17,495 nt of DNA, taken from positions 1 to 17,495 of the forward strand of contig CAAEEC010000232.1 of NCBI GenBank assembly GCA_900754755.1, in the 5' to 3' direction. Below are positions 6,737 to 14,567 of this stretch, piece after piece. The translations under genes were made by a program, and so were the position numbers. The stretch's first letter is position 1, and each line of letters opens with the position of its first letter. The notes under the pieces were generated by a model. The model was not told where the DNA came from, ran no database searches, and saw only the letters and a list, made by a program, of their open reading frames with translations. Source of the DNA: Clostridia bacterium. Lineage in GTDB: Bacteria > Bacillota > Clostridia > Christensenellales > Aristaeellaceae.

Positions 6737-7908
6737 GTCCCCGGCTGGCGGAGCACATCGCCTGCGTGCCGCCCAGCGGCATCCGCAAATTCTTCGATAT
6801 CGTCAGCGAGATGAAGGACGCGATTTCTCTCGGCGTGGGCGAACCGGATTTTGTAACCCCGTGGGCGTATTCTGACGCGGCCATTTATTCCATGCGCGCA
6901 GGCCATACGCATTACACCAGCAACTGGGGCCTGATTGAGTTGCGCCGGGCCATCAACGAATACCAGCGCGAGCGTTTTGGCCTGGAATACCGGCCGGAAA
7001 ACGAGATTTTGGTCACTGTGGGCGCGAGCGAGGGCATCGACCTGGCGCTGCGCGCAATTGTAAACCCCGGGGACGAGGTGCTCGTACCCGATCCTTCCTA
7101 TGTTTCCTACGCGCCGGGCGTGCGCTTTTCACACGGCGTGTGCGTGCCCGTGCCCACCCGGGCGGAAAATGGCTTCCGCATTACCGCGCAGGACGTAAAG
7201 GCGCACATTACGCCGAAGACCAAGGCCATCATCCTGCCATATCCCAACAACCCCACCGGCGCGGTGATGCCCGAGAGCGAACTGCGCGCACTGGCGGATG
7301 TGTTGCGCGAAAGCGGCGTACTCGTGATTTCTGATGAAATCTACGCGGAGCTGACCTACGCGGGCACGCACCACAGCATTGCCGCCATTGAGGGCATGCG
7401 CGACAACACCATCGTGCTCAACGGCTTTTCCAAGGCCTTCGCCATGACCGGCTGGCGCATGGGCTGGGCCTGTGCGCCGAAGGACATCATGGAATCCATG
7501 TTCAAGATTCACCAATACACTATGCTCTGCGCGCCCACCGCCGGGCAGTATGCCGCGCTGGAAGCCCTGCGCAGCAACGCCGCCAGCGGTTACGCGGATG
7601 TGCAGAAGATGGTGCGCGCCTACGACCGCCGCCGCCGCTTCCTGGTGAAAGCGCTGGGCGAAATTGGCCTTTCCTGCTTCGAGCCGCTGGGCGCGTTTTA
7701 CGCCTTCCCCTCCATCGCCGGAACAGGTCTATCCAGCGACGCCTTCTGCGAAGCGCTGCTCTACGACCAGAAGGTCGCCGCCGTGCCCGGCACCGCCTTT
7801 GGCCAGGGCGGCGAAGGACATATCCGGCTTTCTTACGCCACTTCGCTGGACAAAATCGAAGAGGCCGTAAAGCGCATGGGCCGCTTTCTGGAAAAGCAGG
7901 GAAAATAG
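6733..7908 (+). CDS. Class I/II pyridoxal-phosphate aminotransferase
   Basis: A 391-residue cytoplasmic enzyme of fold type I, the AspC/PatA-like subgroup. Visible landmarks: NW around residues 64-65, PNNPTG at 171-176, the cofactor-binding Asp in SDEIY (200-204), the Schiff-base lysine K234 in NGFSKAF, the phosphate-binding Arg242 in GWRMGW, and the substrate-carboxylate Arg in GHIRLSYA near residue 368. It transfers an amino group between an amino acid and a 2-oxo acid; likely partners are aspartate, alanine or aromatic amino acids, and sequence alone does not decide. ATG 6733 overlaps the Lrp gene's stop by 4 bp, a common Lrp-aminotransferase pairing in Clostridia. A large inverted repeat follows 23 nt after the stop. 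All key residues seem intact. Confidence 0.94.
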   Translation: MSPRLAEHIACVPPSGIRKFFDIVSEMKDAISLGVGEPDFVTPWAYSDAAIYSMRAGHTHYTSNWGLIELRRAINEYQRERFGLEYRPENEILVTVGASEGIDLALRAIVNPGDEVLVPDPSYVSYAPGVRFSHGVCVPVPTRAENGFRITAQDVKAHITPKTKAIILPYPNNPTGAVMPESELRALADVLRESGVLVISDEIYAELTYAGTHHSIAAIEGMRDNTIVLNGFSKAFAMTGWRMGWACAPKDIMESMFKIHQYTMLCAPTAGQYAALEALRSNAASGYADVQKMVRAYDRRRRFLVKALGEIGLSCFEPLGAFYAFPSIAGTGLSSDAFCEALLYDQKVAAVPGTAFGQGGEGHIRLSYATSLDKIEEAVKRMGRFLEKQGK

Positions 7909-7931
7909 CACGGCATTGCCGGAAGAATATG

Positions 7932-7969
7932 CAATTGCCCGCGGTGGTTTTTTCCACCGCGGGCAATTG
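7932..7969. terminator. Perfect 16-bp inverted repeat, probable bidirectional terminator
   Basis: CAATTGCCCGCGGTGG (7932-7947) and its exact complement (7954-7969) flank a loop of six T on the plus strand. It sits between the plus-strand aminotransferase (stop 7908) and the minus-strand DUF3899 gene (stop 7972), the right place for a shared terminator. Neither strand has a long U tract after the stem, so it could also act as a 3' mRNA stabiliser. It begins 3 nt beyond the DUF3899 stop. Confidence 0.7.
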
Positions 7970-7971
7970 TC

Positions 7972-8385
7972 TTAGCAATTATAATACACCCACAGGCACG
8001 CGAGCGCAAGCAGCAGATAGGCCAGGCCCGTGACGAGCACGAAAAACCGTTTTTTGCCCCGCCGCTCGGCGCGGGATTCCTTAAATTCATAGTATTTCAT
8101 GGCCTGGCGCGTTTTGGCCATAGGCGCGAAAATCGCCACCAGATTTCTGAGCCCATAGGCGAAGATATCGAAAAAATCGGTGGTGGCAATCAGCATCAGC
8201 ACGCCGAAGCAGGCCATCAGCAGCCCGGCCACGAAGAAACCGTCGCTGAGGCTGGCGGCGTTGCGGGCGATGCCCGCGCCGCTAGACAGCCCGCGGGCAA
8301 AGGCCACAGCCAGGGAAAGAGCCAATCCAATTAGCGCGCTGGCGAGATACTGCGGCCACCGTTTTTTTGCGCGGTCTTTTTTCAT
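7972..8385 (-). CDS. DUF3899 domain-containing small membrane protein
   Basis: A 137-residue protein with three to four hydrophobic segments: about 13-31, 49-68 (FFVAGLLMACFGVLMLIATT), possibly 70-86, and 113-134 near the C-terminus, with a basic soluble stretch between them (MAKTRQAMKYYEFKESRAER). This pattern, an FF-V-GLL-LACFG-L opening, a FxYG motif and a basic loop, fits DUF3899, a family of unknown function found in Firmicutes. Its ATG (8385-8383) overlaps the stop of the ATPase F gene by 4 bp (ATGA), so it is the last gene of the peptide importer operon and is translationally coupled to it. A role in the importer is suggested only by position. It ends 3 nt from the shared terminator. 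Confidence 0.75.
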   Translation of the reverse strand: MKKDRAKKRWPQYLASALIGLALSLAVAFARGLSSGAGIARNAASLSDGFFVAGLLMACFGVLMLIATTDFFDIFAYGLRNLVAIFAPMAKTRQAMKYYEFKESRAERRGKKRFFVLVTGLAYLLLALACLWVYYNC

Positions 8386-9572
8386 CCTTCCACGCCCATG
8401 CGCGCCTTATAGGCGGCGAATTCCGCGTCGTTGCACTGCACGAAATGCCCCGGCACGATCTCGCGCAGCGAGGGCTTATCCACCGAATAATCGTGCTCGG
8501 CCAGCGGCTCATAGCGGATGCGCTGGCGCTGGCGCTCATAGAGCGGATCGGGCAGCGGAATGGCCGAGAGCAGCGAGCGGGTGTAGGGATGCAGCGGATG
8601 ATCGAACAACTCGTCCGACGGGGCGAGCTCCACCATCTTGCCATAATACATCACGCCGATGCGGTCGGAAAAATACTTCACAACGGAGAGGTCGTGCGCA
8701 ATAAACAAGATGGTAAGGCCCAGCTTATGCCGCAGGTCGTTCAGCAGGTTGATGACCTGCGCCTGGATGGATACATCCAGCGCGCTCACCGGCTCGTCCG
8801 CGATGATCAATTCGGGATTCATGATCACGGCGCGCGCCACGCCGATGCGCTGGCGCTGGCCGCCGGAGAACTCGTGCGGATAGCGGTTGGCATGCTCGCG
8901 CACCAGGCCGACCATTTCCAGCATGTTGTAGACCTTTTCGTCAATCACGCGCTTGTCCTTTTCGCCGCGGATCACCAGGCCCTCGGCGATGGTTTCGTAC
9001 ACGGTCATGCGCGGATCCAGAGAGGCGATGGGATCCTGAAAGATCATCTGGATCTGCGTGATATAGCGCTGCTTGCGGGCGGCGCGGCGGTCGTACGCAT
9101 AATGCTCTTTCAGGCGCGCCAGTTCTTCGCCCTGCGCGCTGGCCAGCAGCGGCTGGTAGCGCTCTTCCACTTCCCGCACCAGTTCGCCGGCATAGAGCTT
9201 GTCGCAATTCTGGTGATCGTGCCGCGCGCTGCGGATTTCCGCGCGCTGCGCGGCGATGAAGTCTTTCAGTTCCTTCTGCCGCTCGGGCGCGGCGGATTTC
9301 ATTTCCACGCGCGCCTGCGCGATAGCCTGCTTATAAGAGCGCGTGCCCGCGGCGATGCGGTGGCCCTTAAAGTAGATGCTGCCGGAGGTAATGTTATACA
9401 ACTTGATGATCGAGCGGCCGGTGGTGGTTTTGCCGCAGCCGGATTCGCCCACCAGGCCGAAGACTTCGCCCTTTTTGATATCGAAGCTCACGTCATCGAC
9501 GGCCTTGTTTTCCTTGAAGTACTGGCACAGGTGCTCCACCCGCAGCAACACTTCGTCCTTGCGATCAGGCAT
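8382..9572 (-). CDS. oppF: Oligopeptide ABC transporter ATP-binding protein (OppF/DppF-type) with an insertion
   Basis: A 396-residue ATPase of the peptide importer. Walker A is GESGCGKTT (42-50), the Q-loop QMIFQDP is at 175-181, the signature FSGGQRQRI at 235-243, Walker B LIIADEP at 255-261, and the switch histidine H293 in IAHDLS. The C-terminus has the oligopeptide-transporter tail (HPLHPYTRSLLSAIPLPDP). Usual length for the family is about 310-340. The extra comes from roughly 95 residues at 75-172, just before the Q-loop, rich in charged and helix-forming residues (ERQKELKDFIAAQRAEIRSA), likely a helical hairpin. It overlaps the ATPase D gene by 8 bp (ATGCCTGA) and the DUF3899 gene by 4 bp. 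It forms the D/F pair that hydrolyses ATP in the cytoplasm. The symbol is by family role; dipeptide specificity is possible. Confidence 0.92.
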   Translation of the reverse strand: MPDRKDEVLLRVEHLCQYFKENKAVDDVSFDIKKGEVFGLVGESGCGKTTTGRSIIKLYNITSGSIYFKGHRIAAGTRSYKQAIAQARVEMKSAAPERQKELKDFIAAQRAEIRSARHDHQNCDKLYAGELVREVEERYQPLLASAQGEELARLKEHYAYDRRAARKQRYITQIQMIFQDPIASLDPRMTVYETIAEGLVIRGEKDKRVIDEKVYNMLEMVGLVREHANRYPHEFSGGQRQRIGVARAVIMNPELIIADEPVSALDVSIQAQVINLLNDLRHKLGLTILFIAHDLSVVKYFSDRIGVMYYGKMVELAPSDELFDHPLHPYTRSLLSAIPLPDPLYERQRQRIRYEPLAEHDYSVDKPSLREIVPGHFVQCNDAEFAAYKARMGVEG

Positions 9573-11727
9573 TTGCGTTCCCCCTCATTTTCGCGCGCAT
9601 TTTGGCGATTCGGTCGGTGACGATTTTGGGCGGTTCCACCTTGGGCGCGTCGGGATGCAGCAGCCAGGTCGCGGCCCAGTGCGTTTCCGTAATGGGGAAG
9701 GCCGGCGGCTGGCGCTCGAAATCGATCTTCATTGCGTAGCGGTTGCGCTCGGCGAACGCATCGCCCTTGGGCGGATAGATCATGTTCGGCGGCGTGCCGG
9801 GGATAGCCTCCAGCCGTTCGCGGGTTTCCAGGTCGGGCATGGAGGAGAGCAGCGCCCAGGTGTAGGGATGCGCAGGCGAATAGAACACTTCTTCCGCCGT
9901 GCCGTATTCCACGATCTGGCCCGCATACATCACGGCGATGCGATCCGCCATGTTGGCCACCACGCCCAGATCGTGCGTGATAAAGATGATGGAGAGCTTG
10001 CGCTCTGCCTTGAGCTTGTTGATCAGTTCCAGGATCTGGGACTGAATGGTCACATCCAGCGCGGTGGTCGGCTCATCGCAGATGAGGATATCCGGGTTGG
10101 CCGCCAACGCAATGGCGATGACGATGCGCTGGCGCATGCCGCCGGAGAATTCAAACGGATACTGGCGGTAGCGCCGGTGCGGTTCGGCGATGCCCACCTC
10201 GTCCATCAGGCGGATGGCGCGGTGCTTGGCGACGCTGCGCGTTACCTTATCCACCACGCCGGAAGCGTTGTGCATCAGGTAATCGATCATATCCACGGTT
10301 TCCCTGCGGTAATCGCGCCCACCGGCGCCATTCAACGCGGCTTCATAGTGGTGCTGCAGGCGCTGGATCAGGCGGTCGATATTCGCCTTGATGAGTTCCA
10401 GGTCAGTCACGTTGGCTTCCGCCAACTCCCAGCCGGCCTGCTTGCCCCTGGCCATAATGCGGTCGTACTTGCGCTTTTCCCGCTGATAGCGCGCCAGTGC
10501 CTTGCGGTTGGCGCCGATGGCGGCAAAATAGCGGTCCAGCTCGCCCTTCAGGCTGGGCGCGAACGTCCAACTCATGCTGTCCTTTGTGATCGCCAGCGGA
10601 TCAATGGACGCCTTCACCGCGGCGCTGAGCGCTTTCAGGCACTCCGTGCACTCCTTGCGGTCCAGGTGCGCCCGCTGGAAGACGGGCCGGGCAGCTTCCA
10701 GCGCAGAGATGGCTTCCCGCATGCTGGCGTAAGTTTTGCTGGCGGAATGCTCCAGCGCCCGCTGCGCATCGTGGATGAAATCGTTCATGAACTCCCGGTT
10801 GAGGTAGTCCAGCAAAAAATCGTTCAATGCTTCTACGGGCATGTCGGGCAGCGGCTTGCCGCTGAAGGTGAGGTAATAGCCCATGCGGAAGAAATTGGGC
10901 GCGGGCCGCTGCAGCGCGGGCGCGATGATGTCCCGCAGTTCATAGAGGCTTTGCAGCACCTCGCTGTAATTCCCGGCGCGCCGGGCCTTTCGCAGCGCGC
11001 CCGGCAGGCCGCCCGCCAGAGCATGGATCTTCGCCTTGTTGAGGGCGGGCACCACGTATTCATTGATGGAGCTGCGCGCCTGGCGGGCAATGTCGGCGAT
11101 GCGGTCATTCGCGTCCTTGCCCACGGCGTTCTTTTCCATTTCGAAGGCGATTTTCGCAATATCCTCCACCGTTTCCGCCGCTGCCTCGTGAGCGGATTTA
11201 TAGGCGGCTTCCAGTTCGATGTGCTTGAATTCGAATTTGTCGAATTTCCTGCAGCTTTCGTTCATCCGCGCAGCTTCGCCGTTGCCGGCGGCCTCCACCA
11301 TGGCGCGGTTCAGGTTTTTCAAATAGCCGTTGAAATTGGCGCGACTTTCGCGCTGGCGCGCCTTGCCCTTGAGCAGCATGGCCTCGGTCAGCTGGCGGCC
11401 GATGCGCACGATGGGGTTCAGCGAAGACATGGGATCCTGGAAGATCATGGCGATCTTGTCGCCGCGGATTTCGTGGAACTCCTCCTCGCTGATCTTGAGC
11501 AAATCGCGCCCATCGTAGAGAATTTCACCCGATTCCACGATGGCGTTGCCCGCCAGAATGCCCAGAATGGCCTTGGACGTGACGGATTTGCCCGACCCGG
11601 ACTCGCCCACGATGGCCAGGGTTTCGCCCTTTATCAGGTCGAAGTTGATGCCGCGCACCGCCTGCACCTTGCCGTTGGACGTGCGAAAGGAAACGCGGAG
11701 ATTCCGGACGGTCAGCTTGTTTTCCAT
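9565..11727 (-). CDS. oppD: Oligopeptide ABC transporter ATP-binding protein (OppD/DppD-type), greatly enlarged
   Basis: A 720-residue ATPase, about twice the usual 320-360. Walker A is GESGSGKS (41-48), Q-loop [13 protein letters not shown] (93-105), signature FSGGMRQR (527-534), Walker B ILICDEP (547-553), switch histidine H585 in ITHDLG, and the oligopeptide tail [14 protein letters not shown] from 620. All catalytic motifs are intact, so the ATPase should work. Residues about 120-500 are inserted between the Q-loop and the signature, in the helical subdomain that contacts the permease; the insert is highly charged and looks all-helical, with no domain I recognise. No frameshift is seen and the frame is continuous. 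ATG 11727 is preferred because it overlaps the upstream stop as TGATG; a TTG one codon earlier is the alternative. GAGGAG lies about 10 nt upstream. Confidence 0.9.
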   Translation of the reverse strand: MENKLTVRNLRVSFRTSNGKVQAVRGINFDLIKGETLAIVGESGSGKSVTSKAILGILAGNAIVESGEILYDGRDLLKISEEEFHEIRGDKIAMIFQDPMSSLNPIVRIGRQLTEAMLLKGKARQRESRANFNGYLKNLNRAMVEAAGNGEAARMNESCRKFDKFEFKHIELEAAYKSAHEAAAETVEDIAKIAFEMEKNAVGKDANDRIADIARQARSSINEYVVPALNKAKIHALAGGLPGALRKARRAGNYSEVLQSLYELRDIIAPALQRPAPNFFRMGYYLTFSGKPLPDMPVEALNDFLLDYLNREFMNDFIHDAQRALEHSASKTYASMREAISALEAARPVFQRAHLDRKECTECLKALSAAVKASIDPLAITKDSMSWTFAPSLKGELDRYFAAIGANRKALARYQREKRKYDRIMARGKQAGWELAEANVTDLELIKANIDRLIQRLQHHYEAALNGAGGRDYRRETVDMIDYLMHNASGVVDKVTRSVAKHRAIRLMDEVGIAEPHRRYRQYPFEFSGGMRQRIVIAIALAANPDILICDEPTTALDVTIQSQILELINKLKAERKLSIIFITHDLGVVANMADRIAVMYAGQIVEYGTAEEVFYSPAHPYTWALLSSMPDLETRERLEAIPGTPPNMIYPPKGDAFAERNRYAMKIDFERQPPAFPITETHWAATWLLHPDAPKVEPPKIVTDRIAKMRAKMRGNANA

Positions 11728-13244
11728 CAATCTTCCACTCCTCTCGTCGTCGGGTTAAAGGCATCGCGTAGGCCATTGCCAAACAGGTTGAAGCAGATCA
11801 TCAGCAGGCCTAGAAACACGCTGGGCCAGAGCATGGCGTGCGGCGCGGTGGTTACGGCGGCGTTGCCCTGGGAGAGCAACGTGCCGATGGTGGTGCCTGC
11901 GAACGTGCTCAGGTTCACAATGCCCAGATAGGTCATCGAGGTTTCAGAATTGATCACGCTGGGGATGATCAGCGCGCAGCTGGTGATGATGGTGCCGATG
12001 GCGTTGGGGAAGATGTGCTTGAACATCAACCGCCAGTCGGAAGCGCCCAGCGTGCGCGCGGCCATCACGAATTCCTGCCCCTTAAAGCGGTAGAACTGCT
12101 TGCGCGTGAGCGCCGCCATGCTGATCCAGCCCGTGAGCACAAAGGCGAACAGGAAGGATACCACCACGCCGACCTTCTGCGCCAAATGCAGCTGGAACAG
12201 TACCGTGACCACCACGAAGGGTACGCCGGAAAGAACGTCCACGATACGGTCCATCACCATATCCACCATGCCGCCGTAGTAGCCCTGGATGGCACCATAG
12301 ATGGCGCCGATCGTCAGGTTGATGGCAGACACCAGCAGGGCGAAAATCAGCGAAAAGCGCGCGCCCAGGCCGATGGCGCAGAACAGATCCATGCCCATCA
12401 CGTTGGTGCCCATGATGTAACTGGGCTCGTGGCCATTGAGATATTGATAATAATTGTAGTACAGCACGCGGCACTGCACCGAGCCGGATTTGGCCGTGGA
12501 ATAGACCCAGGAACCGTCGTCGCCATCGATGCGAAGGGAATTGTAAGGCGCGCCGGCGCGATCCGCGTTGGTGGAATAGGCGGGGATGAAGTTGCCGTCC
12601 TCGTCCAGCACCGCGTTGCCGGAACTGTCCACCTGATACCAGATATTGGGGTTATCGGTGATGCCGCCGATGTCGTCCGGCTCCACGTAGGGGAAGATCA
12701 CCTGGATACCCGTTTCGTTCTGCCAGTCCTGTAGGCGCTGGAACTCATCATAGTTGAAGTTGCGGTATACAATGCCTTTGGCATAGTACATGTTCACTTC
12801 AATATCGTAGGTATAGCGGGTGATGGTCTGGCCGCGGGAGCGCTGCTCGGTGGTGTAGGTATTCACCGTGCGGATCACCGGATTGTATCCCGTTTCCTCG
12901 GCAATGGCGCTCCACATCTGCATGGCCTTGTCGTTCTGGCTGTCCATCACGCGCGCGCCATTGAGAATGCCCAGGTGCGCCATCGATGGCACAAAGGGCG
13001 GATAGTTGACGTACATCGCGTCCGTATCGTTCACATCGTAGATGGAAATCATGGGCGCGAAGATGGCGTACAGCACCAGGAACAGCAGGATGTAGGCCGC
13101 GACGACCGAGGACTTGTTCTTGCGGAAGCGCAGCATTGCGTCGGCAAAAAAGCCGCGCGCCTTGGTTTGCAGCTCCGCGTCGTGGAGTTTTTCGTTTTCG
13201 TGCACGAAGGCAAACTGCTCAGCGGGGATTTTTTCATAGTCCAT
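11727..13244 (-). CDS. oppC: Oligopeptide ABC transporter permease (OppC/DppC-type) with a large extracytoplasmic insertion
   Basis: A 505-residue inner-membrane permease; family members are usually about 280-350. An N-terminal cytoplasmic stretch with a basic cluster (FRKNKSS) leads into the first helix (48-66). The conserved entry motif to the core, normally FGTDxxGRD, appears as MGTNVMGMD at 278-286. The core has about five further helices, and the coupling EAA-type loop is EFVMAARTLGASDWRLMFKH (391-410). Residues about 70-276, between helix 1 and the core, hold the extra, polar and Tyr/Asp/Asn-rich and predicted outside the membrane. The start at 13244 follows a G-rich AGGGGG about 10 nt upstream. 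It lies 15 nt after permease B and its stop overlaps ATPase D as TGATG. With permease B it forms the peptide channel. Confidence 0.9.
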   Translation of the reverse strand: MDYEKIPAEQFAFVHENEKLHDAELQTKARGFFADAMLRFRKNKSSVVAAYILLFLVLYAIFAPMISIYDVNDTDAMYVNYPPFVPSMAHLGILNGARVMDSQNDKAMQMWSAIAEETGYNPVIRTVNTYTTEQRSRGQTITRYTYDIEVNMYYAKGIVYRNFNYDEFQRLQDWQNETGIQVIFPYVEPDDIGGITDNPNIWYQVDSSGNAVLDEDGNFIPAYSTNADRAGAPYNSLRIDGDDGSWVYSTAKSGSVQCRVLYYNYYQYLNGHEPSYIMGTNVMGMDLFCAIGLGARFSLIFALLVSAINLTIGAIYGAIQGYYGGMVDMVMDRIVDVLSGVPFVVVTVLFQLHLAQKVGVVVSFLFAFVLTGWISMAALTRKQFYRFKGQEFVMAARTLGASDWRLMFKHIFPNAIGTIITSCALIIPSVINSETSMTYLGIVNLSTFAGTTIGTLLSQGNAAVTTAPHAMLWPSVFLGLLMICFNLFGNGLRDAFNPTTRGVED

Positions 13245-13259
13245 GTTCTTTCCGCCCCC

Positions 13260-14213
13260 TTACTTTTTGGATCCCATGCGGATGCGCGGGTCGATAAAGC
13301 CGTAGCTGATGTCTACGACCAGAGCGGCCGCCAGGCCGACCGCCGTGTAAAAACAGGTGGAGAGCATGAAGATGTTGTAGTCCAGGGCGTTGATGGCGTT
13401 GAGGGTCAGGCCGCCCACGCCGGGGATGGCGAAGATGCCCTCGATGATCAGCGAGCCGCCCAGGATGCCGATGAATTCGCCGAAAATGGCGGGCACAATT
13501 ACCACAAAGCAGTTGCGCAGCGCATGGCGCACGGTAGCCTGCGCGCGCGTCAGGCCCTTGGTGCGGGCCAGCAGCATGAATTCGCTGGTGAGCACCTCCG
13601 TGAGCTCCGCGCGGGTGGTGCGGGTAAACCCGGCGATCACGCCGAAGGACAGGCTGAGTACCGGCGGGATCATGCTGCGGAACATCTCCCAGGAAAAATA
13701 GTCGCTGCCGCCTGCCATCAGGAAGGGGAACCATTGCAGCTTGAAACAGAACACGTATTGCACCAGAAACGCGTATACGAAGGAAGGCACCGAGATCACC
13801 ACCATGGTCGCGGTGGAAAGGAAATAGTCGACCCAGGTGTTTTTCTTCAGCGCGGCAAAGATGCCCAGCCCAACGCCCACCGGAATGCTCCACAGAATGG
13901 AATAGAGATTCACAATCATGGTGGCCGGCAGCTTGCGCACAAACACGTCCCACACATCCTGCCCAAAATAGAGCTTCTCGCTCAGGCCCCAGTCGAATTT
14001 GGTCACGACGTTTTTCACAAACAGGCCAAATTGCACGATGTAGGGCTCGTTGTAGCCCAGGGCTTCGCGGCGCATCAGCACCATTTGCGTGTGCGGATCG
14101 TCCGGTGGCAATACCACCGGGGGTAGCATGCGGATCAGCACAAAGCATATGAAGGTGATGATGCAAAATACCACCAGCATGTACAAAATCCGTTGCAGGG
14201 CGTATTTGAGCAT
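13260..14213 (-). CDS. oppB: Oligopeptide ABC transporter permease (OppB/DppB-type)
   Basis: A 317-residue membrane protein of normal family length. It opens with MLKYALQRILYMLVVFCIIT, the typical N-terminal helix of OppB/DppB permeases, and continues with the LIRMLPP element, followed by an extracytoplasmic loop and a core of about five helices. The EAA-type coupling loop is seen in TRAELTEVLTSEFMLLARTK. The C-terminus ends with the family YGFIDPRIRMG element. ATG 14213 is 7 nt after a strong GGAGGA (14226-14221), so an earlier in-frame TTG inside that site is unlikely. It is separated from the binding protein by 354 bp and from permease C by 15 nt. It pairs with permease C. No anomaly is seen; it is the only unenlarged part of the importer. 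Confidence 0.94.
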   Translation of the reverse strand: MLKYALQRILYMLVVFCIITFICFVLIRMLPPVVLPPDDPHTQMVLMRREALGYNEPYIVQFGLFVKNVVTKFDWGLSEKLYFGQDVWDVFVRKLPATMIVNLYSILWSIPVGVGLGIFAALKKNTWVDYFLSTATMVVISVPSFVYAFLVQYVFCFKLQWFPFLMAGGSDYFSWEMFRSMIPPVLSLSFGVIAGFTRTTRAELTEVLTSEFMLLARTKGLTRAQATVRHALRNCFVVIVPAIFGEFIGILGGSLIIEGIFAIPGVGGLTLNAINALDYNIFMLSTCFYTAVGLAAALVVDISYGFIDPRIRMGSKK

Positions 14214-14254
14214 GTATGGCTCCTCCAATTCTCTTTATGACTCTCATGTGCCTC

Positions 14255-14283
14255 GCCCCGGCGCATTCATGGCAGCGCGGGGC
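14255..14283 (-). other. Hairpin upstream of permease B gene
   Basis: GCCCCG-G-CGC (14255-14264) pairs with GCGCGGGGC (14275-14283) with one bulged G, loop of ten bases. Outer GTGCC (14248-14252) and GGCAC (14281-14285) give an alternative pairing. No U tract follows in the operon direction, so mRNA stabilisation is more likely than termination. Confidence 0.4.
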
Positions 14284-14500
14284 ACATGACAATCATCTGC
14301 GAATTTCGTAAAAGTTGACCATGCGCGTGCACGGGGCGGCGCTTCCCCAAATTGGATGGTGCTGCGTCCTTGGTCTTGGGGGTAGTTTCTCCGTCGCGGC
14401 TAACGTTATGATACTTGAACAATCCCTCCGCCACAGCTTGCGCTGCCAGCAAAGCGGATTGCGGGATGGCAATGGTGCGCTCCCATGGAGGGAAAACGGC

Positions 14501-14529
14501 GAGGGGTGCCCCATAAGGGTGCGCCCCTC
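14501..14529 (-). terminator. Probable partial terminator after the binding-protein gene
   Basis: GAGGGG (14501-14506) pairs with CCCCTC (14524-14529), and an inner CCC/GGG (14510-14512 with 14517-14519, approximate) stacks inside. In the operon direction it is followed by GCCGTTTTCCC, a short U tract. Located 38 nt after the stop at 14568, it suits leaky termination between the binding protein and the permeases. Confidence 0.5.
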
Positions 14530-14567
14530 TGCCGCCTTCGCACGCAAGCGAAAGAGGAAAAACGGGA

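Larger units (their letters stand above)
14214..14567 (-). other. 354-bp gap between binding-protein and permease B genes, holding two hairpins and no gene
   Basis: No convincing coding region on either strand. Reading with the operon, a hairpin at 14501-14529 comes first, about 40 nt after the binding-protein stop, and a second at 14255-14283 lies about 30 nt before the permease B ribosome binding site (14221-14226). No promoter of consensus quality was found within it. Together this fits partial termination or differential mRNA stability that gives more binding protein than membrane parts. Confidence 0.55.

Noticed and set aside
9565..11727. OppD gene as two fused or frameshifted genes because of its size
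   Set aside because: The frame is continuous and one set of ATPase motifs is split across the insert, so it is one gene with an internal insertion.
9376..11931. An 851-residue open frame opposite the OppD-type ATPase, and similar long frames at 8367-9620, 11838-12734 and 12975-14126
   Set aside because: All mirror genuine genes with Walker motifs, EAA loops or membrane helices on the minus strand; the antisense products have no motif and no ribosome binding site I could support.
13234..14292. A 352-residue frame overlapping permease B in another minus-strand frame
   Set aside because: It is a shadow of the OppB gene; the true frame has the typical N-terminal helix and a strong ribosome binding site.
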